DNA from: Pseudomonadota bacterium
Lineage (GTDB): Bacteria > Pseudomonadota > Alphaproteobacteria > Acetobacterales > Acetobacteraceae
Direction of reading: 5' to 3'
Assembly: GCA_023424475.1 (NCBI GenBank)
Contig: JAFADX010000393.1
Span: 1 to 9,506 of the forward strand
DNA: 9,506 nucleotides
The position numbers and the translations under genes are program-made. Under the pieces are notes generated by a model that saw only the letters and a program-made list of their open reading frames with translations, was not told where the DNA came from and did not search any database. Below are positions 6,457 through 9,506 of this stretch, piece after piece (the first letter of the stretch is position 1; each line of letters starts with the position of its first letter).

Positions 6457-7518
6457 GTGACGCCAGCGAACCCGCCCCCGCCCGACGCCTATCTGCGCAC
6501 CGCGCTGCTCGCGCTGATGGGCGGTGCGTTGCTGCATGTCCTGCACGTGCCGCTGGGCTGGATGATCGGCGCCATGATGGCCTCGGCCTATCTCGGCTGG
6601 CGGGAGGCGGCGGCGGTGCCGGAACTGCTGCGGCCGGCGGGGCTCGTCGTGCTCGGGCTCGGGCTCGGGCAGACCTTCACGGCGCCGGTCATGGCGGCGG
6701 TCGCGGCCTCGCTGCCGGCGATCCTCTGCGGCGGCCTGGCCTCGATTGTGGCCGGGCTCGCCGTGATCCCGCTCTACCGGCGCATCGCCGGCACGGATCT
6801 GCGCAGCGCCTACTACGCGGCGATTCCCGGCGGCATCCTGACCATGGCGGTGCTGGCGCAGCGCGCCGGCGCCAATGTCGGCGCGGTCACGCTCTCCCAG
6901 ACCCTGCGCATGGCGACGGTGGTGCTGGCCTTCCCGCCGCTCATCGCGCTCTTCGCCCATGGCGCGCGGGATGCCGCCTTCACGCCGGTGCTGCCGGCCT
7001 TCGACTGGGGCGGGATCGCGCTGCTGCTCGCGGCCGGCATCGCCGTCGCGCTGCTCGGCGCCAGGGCGGGGCTCGCCAATGCGGCGATGCTCGCACCCTG
7101 CCTGCTCAGCATGACGCTGTCCGGCACCGGGCTGCTGCCCTCCTCCATGCCGCGCTGGATGATCGACATGGCGCAGGTGGCGATGGGGGCGAGCCTCGGG
7201 ATGCGGCTGACGCCGCAGGCGCTCGGCGGCGGGCCGCGGCGGCAGGCGGCTGCGGGGCTGGCATCAGCCCTGGCCATCTCGCTGCTGCTGGTGGTGCTCG
7301 GGCTGCTGCTCGGCTGGGCGGCGGGGCTGCCGCCGGTCGCCGTGGTCCTCGGCATGGCCCCGGGCGGCATGCCGGAGATGGCGGTCACGGCGAAGGCGCT
7401 GGACCTCGCCGTGCCGCTGGTGCTCGGCTTCCACCTGGTGCGCACGGTGATGTGCAACCTGCTGGTGGGGCCGATGTGGCGCGCGGGCCTGGCCCTCGGC
7501 CTGTTCCGCCGGAGCTGA
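6457..7518 (+). CDS. AbrB-family (PF05145-type) integral membrane protein
   Basis: The 353-aa product is almost entirely hydrophobic, with about ten predicted membrane segments. It shows the internal duplication of this family: AAIPGGILTMAVLAQ (122-136) in the first half and GMAPGGMPEMAVTAKALDLA (299-318) in the second, each with a PGG and each followed by an (L/V)R motif. The opening helix pair (LLALMGGALLHVLHVPLGWM) is also typical. Members are often annotated 'ammonia monooxygenase' or 'AbrB regulator', labels the sequence does not support; substrate and function are unknown. GTG 6457 is preferred because it gives the family length and because G/C at third codon positions falls before it. 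TTG 6400, with GGAGG upstream, and ATG 6352 are alternatives. The gene converges with apt. Confidence 0.75.
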   Translation: MTPANPPPPDAYLRTALLALMGGALLHVLHVPLGWMIGAMMASAYLGWREAAAVPELLRPAGLVVLGLGLGQTFTAPVMAAVAASLPAILCGGLASIVAGLAVIPLYRRIAGTDLRSAYYAAIPGGILTMAVLAQRAGANVGAVTLSQTLRMATVVLAFPPLIALFAHGARDAAFTPVLPAFDWGGIALLLAAGIAVALLGARAGLANAAMLAPCLLSMTLSGTGLLPSSMPRWMIDMAQVAMGASLGMRLTPQALGGGPRRQAAAGLASALAISLLLVVLGLLLGWAAGLPPVAVVLGMAPGGMPEMAVTAKALDLAVPLVLGFHLVRTVMCNLLVGPMWRAGLALGLFRRS

Positions 7519-7596
7519 TCCCGATCGGGCGACGGCGCCCGCCAGGACGGAAGCCCGGGGAGGTCGCCGGAAGCCGTGGCGAACAGGAACCGTTCC
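7512..7596 (+). repeat. Degenerate third copy of the AGAGCAGATC repeat
   Basis: The left end, GAGCTGATCCCGATCGGGCG (7512-7531), differs from the start of the second tandem copy near 8292 at only 2 of 20 positions. The right end (about 7563-7596, containing GCCGGAAGCCGTGGCGAAC) matches the end of those copies at roughly 27 of 34 positions. The middle is diverged and shorter. The abrB stop TGA (7516-7518) lies within the left end, where the intact copies read AGA. The element fills nearly all of the gap between abrB and apt. It has no T-run, so it is not a clear terminator. Confidence 0.5.
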
Positions 7597-7601
7597 GGCG
7601 G

Positions 7602-8132
7602 CTATTCGTCGTAGGAGACCAGCGCCTCGAAGGGCACGTCGAGGCGGTTCCGCCCGCCGAGGAAGGTCAGCTCGATCAGCGCCGCCGCGCAGGGCACCTC
7701 GGCGCCGGACTGGCGCAGCAGGCTGATGCCCGCGGCCATGGTCCCGCCGGTGGCGAGCAGGTCGTCCAGGATCACCACGCGCTGGCCCTTCTCCACCGCA
7801 TCGGCCTGCATCTCGATGCGGTCCGTGCCGTATTCCAGCGCATAGTTCAGCCCGATCGTCAGGCCCGGCAGCTTGCGCGGCTTGCGCAGCATGATGAAGC
7901 CGAGGCCCAGCTCGAGCGCGAGCGGCGCCGCGACGAGGAAGCCGCGGCTCTCGATGCCGGCGAGGAGGTCGGGCTTGTGGGGGCGGATGGCGCCGGCGAG
8001 GCGCGCCATCGCCGTCCGCCAGGCCGCGCCGTGCCGCAGCAGGGTCGAGATGTCGTAGAAGAGGATGCCGGGCTTCGGGAAGTCCGGGATGCCGCGGATA
8101 TGGTCCTTGAGGTCGGTGATCTCGGTGCTCAC
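7602..8132 (-). CDS. apt: Adenine phosphoribosyltransferase
   Basis: The enzyme salvages adenine: adenine + PRPP gives AMP + pyrophosphate, in the cytoplasm. The 176-aa length is standard. The N-terminus LKDHIRGIPDFPKPGILFYD (8-27) is the APRT signature. Residues 56-64 (LLAGIESRG) hold the conserved substrate-contacting segment, RKPRKLPG (83-90) the flexible catalytic loop, YALEYGTDRIEM (97-108) the region with the conserved Glu, and VVILDDLLATGGTM (119-132) the PRPP-binding loop. The start is a GTG (complement of 8130-8132) and no ATG gives a better N-terminus; the ribosome binding site is weak. It stands alone on the minus strand, converging with the AbrB-type gene and divergent from the DUF2842-like gene. 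Repeat copies lie on both sides. Confidence 0.96.
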   Translation of the reverse strand: MSTEITDLKDHIRGIPDFPKPGILFYDISTLLRHGAAWRTAMARLAGAIRPHKPDLLAGIESRGFLVAAPLALELGLGFIMLRKPRKLPGLTIGLNYALEYGTDRIEMQADAVEKGQRVVILDDLLATGGTMAAGISLLRQSGAEVPCAAALIELTFLGGRNRLDVPFEALVSYDE

Positions 8133-8188
8133 TGCCGGTTCTCGTCCAGGGGTGGGGCGCGCGGCCGGGCCGGCCGGTGGGTGGCTAA

Positions 8189-8290
8189 AGCAGATCCCGA
8201 TCAGGTGGAATCACCTGATCGGGTGAAGATGTTCGCAGAAACAACGGACTGGAGACGCTGCCGTGAGCCAGGGCGAACGGGAACGGCTCC
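8189..8290 (+). repeat. Tandem intergenic repeat, copy A (102 nt)
   Basis: The unit begins AGCAGATCCCGATC and ends CGAACGGGAACGGCTCC. It contains a perfect 12-bp inverted repeat, CCCGATCAGGTG (8196-8207) and CACCTGATCGGG (8212-8223), around a GAAT loop, plus a smaller GAGCC/GGCTC pairing near its right end. Copy B differs by nine substitutions and a 3-nt insertion. It resembles the AGAGCATGATCC-type dispersed palindromic elements I associate with alphaproteobacterial genomes. It encodes no recognisable protein. Confidence 0.85.
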
Positions 8291-8292
8291 AG

Positions 8293-8397
8293 AGCAGATC
8301 CCGATCGGGTGGAATCACCTGAACGGGTGATGAAGATGCTCGCCGAAACAAAGGGCTGGAGACGTTGCCGTAAGCCAGGGCGAACGGGAACGGCTCT
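8293..8397 (+). repeat. Tandem intergenic repeat, copy B (105 nt)
   Basis: This second copy starts 3 nt after copy A and is about 91% identical to it. An extra TGA accounts for the 3-nt length difference. The central inverted repeat (8300-8327) is slightly eroded: one mismatch and one G-T pair compared with the perfect stem of copy A. It ends CGGCTCTAG, the reverse complement of a CTAGAGC terminus like the one seen at the cytochrome gene's stop codon. Confidence 0.85.
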
Positions 8398-8471
8398 AGC
8401 CTTCCTGCGCCCGGATGAGAAGAGAGTGTCTCGGCCGGCGGGGCCTTGGCACCGGGCGCGGGAAGCGGCAG

Positions 8472-8666
8472 ATGGGCGCCATGTCCCGCTCCGCCATCGC
8501 CACCCTCCTCGGTCTCGCCGGCTTCGCCGCCTATGTCGCGCTCGTGCTCCTGCTGGCGGACTACGTCCAGGGCCTGCACTGGACGCTGGAACTGGCCTTC
8601 TTCGCCGTGGCGGGCATTGCCTGGGTCTGGCCGGCGAAGCGGCTGATCGTCTGGGCGGTACGCTGA
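8472..8666 (+). CDS. DUF2842-like small membrane protein
   Basis: The 64-aa product begins MGAMSRSAIATLLGLAGFAA. It has two membrane segments, about 9-28 and 38-55, ending FFAVAGIAWVWPAKRLIVW. The 'AGIAWVWPAxxLIxW' ending over this length is characteristic of DUF2842, a family of short alphaproteobacterial inner-membrane proteins of unknown function. ATG 8472 is preferred because GGGAAG lies 6 nt upstream. ATG 8481 (61 aa) is possible, and an ATG at 8415 would add an Arg-rich extension with no ribosome binding site. It is transcribed toward the tRNA gene, whose terminator follows its stop by 15 nt. Confidence 0.7.
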   Translation: MGAMSRSAIATLLGLAGFAAYVALVLLLADYVQGLHWTLELAFFAVAGIAWVWPAKRLIVWAVR

Positions 8667-8681
8667 GGCGGCCGGCCGGGC

Positions 8682-8712
8682 AAAAGAAAAGCCCCTGGTT
8701 TCCCAAGGGCTT
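8682..8712 (-). terminator. Rho-independent terminator of tRNA-Pro
   Basis: On the minus strand a 10-bp stem with one G-T pair (AAGCCCTTGG and CCAGGGGCTT) closes a GAAA tetraloop and is followed by TTCTTTT. It begins about 25 nt after the tRNA 3' end. On the plus strand the downstream flank lacks a T-run, so it should terminate the tRNA more strongly than the DUF2842-like gene. Confidence 0.88.
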
Positions 8713-8736
8713 CGATCTCCGCGGCGTGACCGGAAT

Positions 8737-8813
8737 TGGTCGGAGTGAGAGGATTCGAACCTCCGGCCCCTGCGTCCCGAACACAGTGCTCTACCAGGCT
8801 GAGCTACACTCCG
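8737..8813 (-). tRNA. tRNA-Pro (anticodon CGG)
   Basis: The minus strand folds as a full 77-nt cloverleaf. The acceptor stem CGGAGTG pairs with CACTCCG, followed by discriminator A and an encoded CCA. A D-arm GCTC...GAGC is present. The anticodon arm CTGTG-TTCGGGA-CGCAG carries CGG at positions 34-36 and G at 37, as expected for tRNA-Pro. The T-arm GGAGG-TTCGAAT-CCTCT has one G-T pair. It reads the codon CCG, frequent in this GC-rich genome. Confidence 0.97.
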
Positions 8814-8841
8814 TCGCCGGGTCGGCGCCGCGGAGGAGGGG

Positions 8842-8870
8842 CGTATAGCGGCAGCCTCCGCTCACCGCAA
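8842..8870 (-). promoter_or_regulatory. Sigma-70 promoter of tRNA-Pro
   Basis: On the minus strand, TTGCGG (complement of 8865-8870) and TATACG (complement of 8842-8847) are 17 nt apart, about 30 nt upstream of the tRNA 5' end. The spacing and the TATA-like -10 fit a housekeeping promoter. The following GC-rich segment resembles a stringent-control discriminator, which is common at tRNA genes. Confidence 0.65.
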
Positions 8871-8889
8871 GTCGCGCTGCGCGCGACTT
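8869..8889. repeat. 21-bp palindrome next to the tRNA promoter
   Basis: AAGTCGCGC (8869-8877) and GCGCGACTT (8881-8889) are perfect inverted repeats around TGC. The left arm touches the -35 hexamer of the tRNA promoter, and the whole lies about 90 nt upstream of the cytochrome gene. It could be an operator shared by the divergent genes or merely a hairpin in the cytochrome leader. Confidence 0.5.
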
Positions 8890-8901
8890 TGTCACGGGCC
8901 A

Positions 8902-8929
8902 TTGCGCGTGGCGTCGGGCAGCCTAGGCT
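8902..8929 (+). promoter_or_regulatory. Weak candidate promoter for the cytochrome gene
   Basis: TTGCGC (8902-8907) and TAGGCT (8924-8929) are 16 nt apart and about 50 nt upstream of the cytochrome start. Both hexamers deviate from consensus, so this is only a position to test. Confidence 0.25.
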
Positions 8930-8978
8930 CGGGATGCCGCCGCGACGGATGCGGGGCGCAGGGAAGAAGGAAGGCCGG

Positions 8979-9413
8979 ATGAGGGCTCGGATTCTGGCGG
9001 GTGCGGTGGCGGTGGTCGCCTTTGCCGCCGGCGCCATGGCGCAGGATGTCATCCAGCAGCGCCGGGATGGCCTGAAGGGCATGGCGCGGCACATGGAGGC
9101 GATCAAGGCCGTCTCCGATTCCCGCGGCGATCCGCGCGGCCTGGTGCCGCAGATCGACGACATGATCGCCTTCTTCCAGCGGATGCCCCCGCTTTTCCCG
9201 GCGGGGAGCGGCAGCGGCGACACCCGGGCGCTGCCGGCCGTATGGTCGGAACGCGCCGGATTCGAGCAGGCCGCGGGCAACATGGTCACGCAACTGCAGG
9301 CGCTGCGCACCGTCGCGGCATCGGGCGACGCGGCGGCGCTGCCGAACGCCTTCCGCCAGACGGGGGCGACCTGCGGCGCCTGCCACCGCTCCTATCGCCG
9401 GCCAGCCCGCTAG
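8979..9413 (+). CDS. Periplasmic class II cytochrome c (cytochrome c' type)
   Basis: The 144-aa precursor has a Sec signal peptide (MRARILAGAVAVVAFAAGAM, then AQ), with cleavage expected near residues 21-22. The mature start DVIQQRRDGLKGMARHMEAI is the first helix of the four-helix cytochrome c'/c-556 fold. The single haem site CGACH (132-136) is at the extreme C-terminus in TGATCGACHRSYRR, the defining layout of class II cytochromes (PF01322). The haem is attached through Cys132 and Cys135, with His136 as axial ligand. Such proteins act in periplasmic electron transfer or bind NO; which applies here cannot be told. The frame is open upstream across the tRNA, but ATG 8979 has AAGGAAGG just before it and gives the signal peptide. 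Its TAG stop begins a repeat element. Confidence 0.92.
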   Translation: MRARILAGAVAVVAFAAGAMAQDVIQQRRDGLKGMARHMEAIKAVSDSRGDPRGLVPQIDDMIAFFQRMPPLFPAGSGSGDTRALPAVWSERAGFEQAAGNMVTQLQALRTVAASGDAAALPNAFRQTGATCGACHRSYRRPAR

Positions 9414-9440
9414 AGCATGTTCCTCCGATCTGTCGGAACC
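9411..9440 (+). repeat. TAGAGCATG-type palindromic element at the cytochrome stop
   Basis: TAGAGCATGTTCC begins exactly at the cytochrome stop codon. A TCCGA-tctg-TCGGA hairpin with short flanks follows, ending GGAACC. The AGAGCA opening and hairpin layout relate it to the longer repeats near apt. The matching GCTCTA end is not seen, so it may be truncated. Confidence 0.5.
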
Positions 9441-9454
9441 GGCACCGGCCCGCA

Positions 9455-9506
9455 CCCCCACCCGGCCACCCATCCAGGATACTGTCGTTGGGTGGCCGGG
9501 TGGGGG
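9455..9506. repeat. Perfect 18-bp inverted repeat at the window edge
   Basis: CCCCCACCCGGCCACCCA (9455-9472) and its exact reverse complement (9489-9506) flank a 16-nt loop. The right arm ends with the window, so the pairing may continue. No T-run is visible. It may be a transcription barrier after the cytochrome gene or the end of a dispersed element. Confidence 0.7.

Larger units (their letters stand above)
8133..8471. other. Divergent intergenic region dominated by tandem repeats
   Basis: These 339 nt between the apt and DUF2842-like starts contain no gene I can support. About 207 nt are two tandem repeat copies. Between apt and the first copy there is a GGCCGG-g-CCGGCC palindrome at 8163-8175, and I find no convincing -35/-10 pair for either gene. 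The open frames crossing the repeats on both strands have no recognisable protein content. Confidence 0.6.

Noticed and set aside
7452..8330. 292-aa plus-strand reading frame across the apt region
   Set aside because: It is antisense to a full-length apt with all active-site motifs and has no recognisable protein content.
8189..8397. Short CRISPR array
   Set aside because: The units are ~102-105 nt and repeated over their whole length, with no unique spacers and no cas genes nearby.
8185..8784. Minus-strand 199-aa and 122-aa frames across the repeats
   Set aside because: Their apparent internal sequence repetition comes from the tandem DNA repeats, and the longer frame runs into the tRNA. 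No ribosome binding site or domain is visible.
8736..8978. N-terminal extension of the cytochrome upstream of its signal peptide
   Set aside because: It would read through the complement of tRNA-Pro and its promoter; ATG 8979 has a ribosome binding site and begins a signal peptide.

Overview
This high-GC window looks like the chromosome of a flagellated alphaproteobacterium. The flbT-flaF pair next to flagellin is typical of that class. The overall style (very GC-rich codons, AbrB-type permease, DUF2842 protein, dispersed palindromic repeats beginning AGAGC) suggests Rhodospirillales, perhaps a Roseomonas-like Acetobacteraceae. The family placement is an inference from style, not from a search.

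Positions 1-6353 form a late-flagellar block. The first 84 bases probably hold the 5' end of a divergent minus-strand gene. A well-matched sigma-54 (-24/-12) promoter at 269-283 then drives flgE (hook), flgK and flgL (hook-filament junction). After a 133-nt leader region comes fliC (flagellin), then flbT and flaF with overlapping stop and start codons. FlbT and FlaF are the alphaproteobacterial regulator and export helper of flagellin. A small FlaG-like gene converges on flaF from the minus strand. The genes therefore run from hook, through junction, to filament and the post-transcriptional control of filament supply. The flagellin leader can fold so that its ribosome binding site is paired, and a strong hairpin lies between fliC and flbT.

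Positions 6354-9506 are housekeeping and accessory sequence: an AbrB/PF05145-type membrane protein (possibly leaderless), apt (adenine phosphoribosyltransferase) on the minus strand, a 64-aa DUF2842-like membrane protein, tRNA-Pro(CGG) on the minus strand with its promoter and Rho-independent terminator, and a periplasmic class II cytochrome c (cytochrome c' type).

The least ordinary material is non-coding. Two tandem copies of a ~102-105-nt repeat with a 12-bp palindrome lie upstream of apt. A degenerate relative appears to sit between abrB and apt, apparently supplying the abrB stop codon. A related TAGAGCATG element begins exactly at the cytochrome stop codon, and a perfect 18-bp inverted repeat ends at the window edge. 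I see no phage, IS transposase, CRISPR array or defence system, and nothing that amounts to a wholly new biological system.
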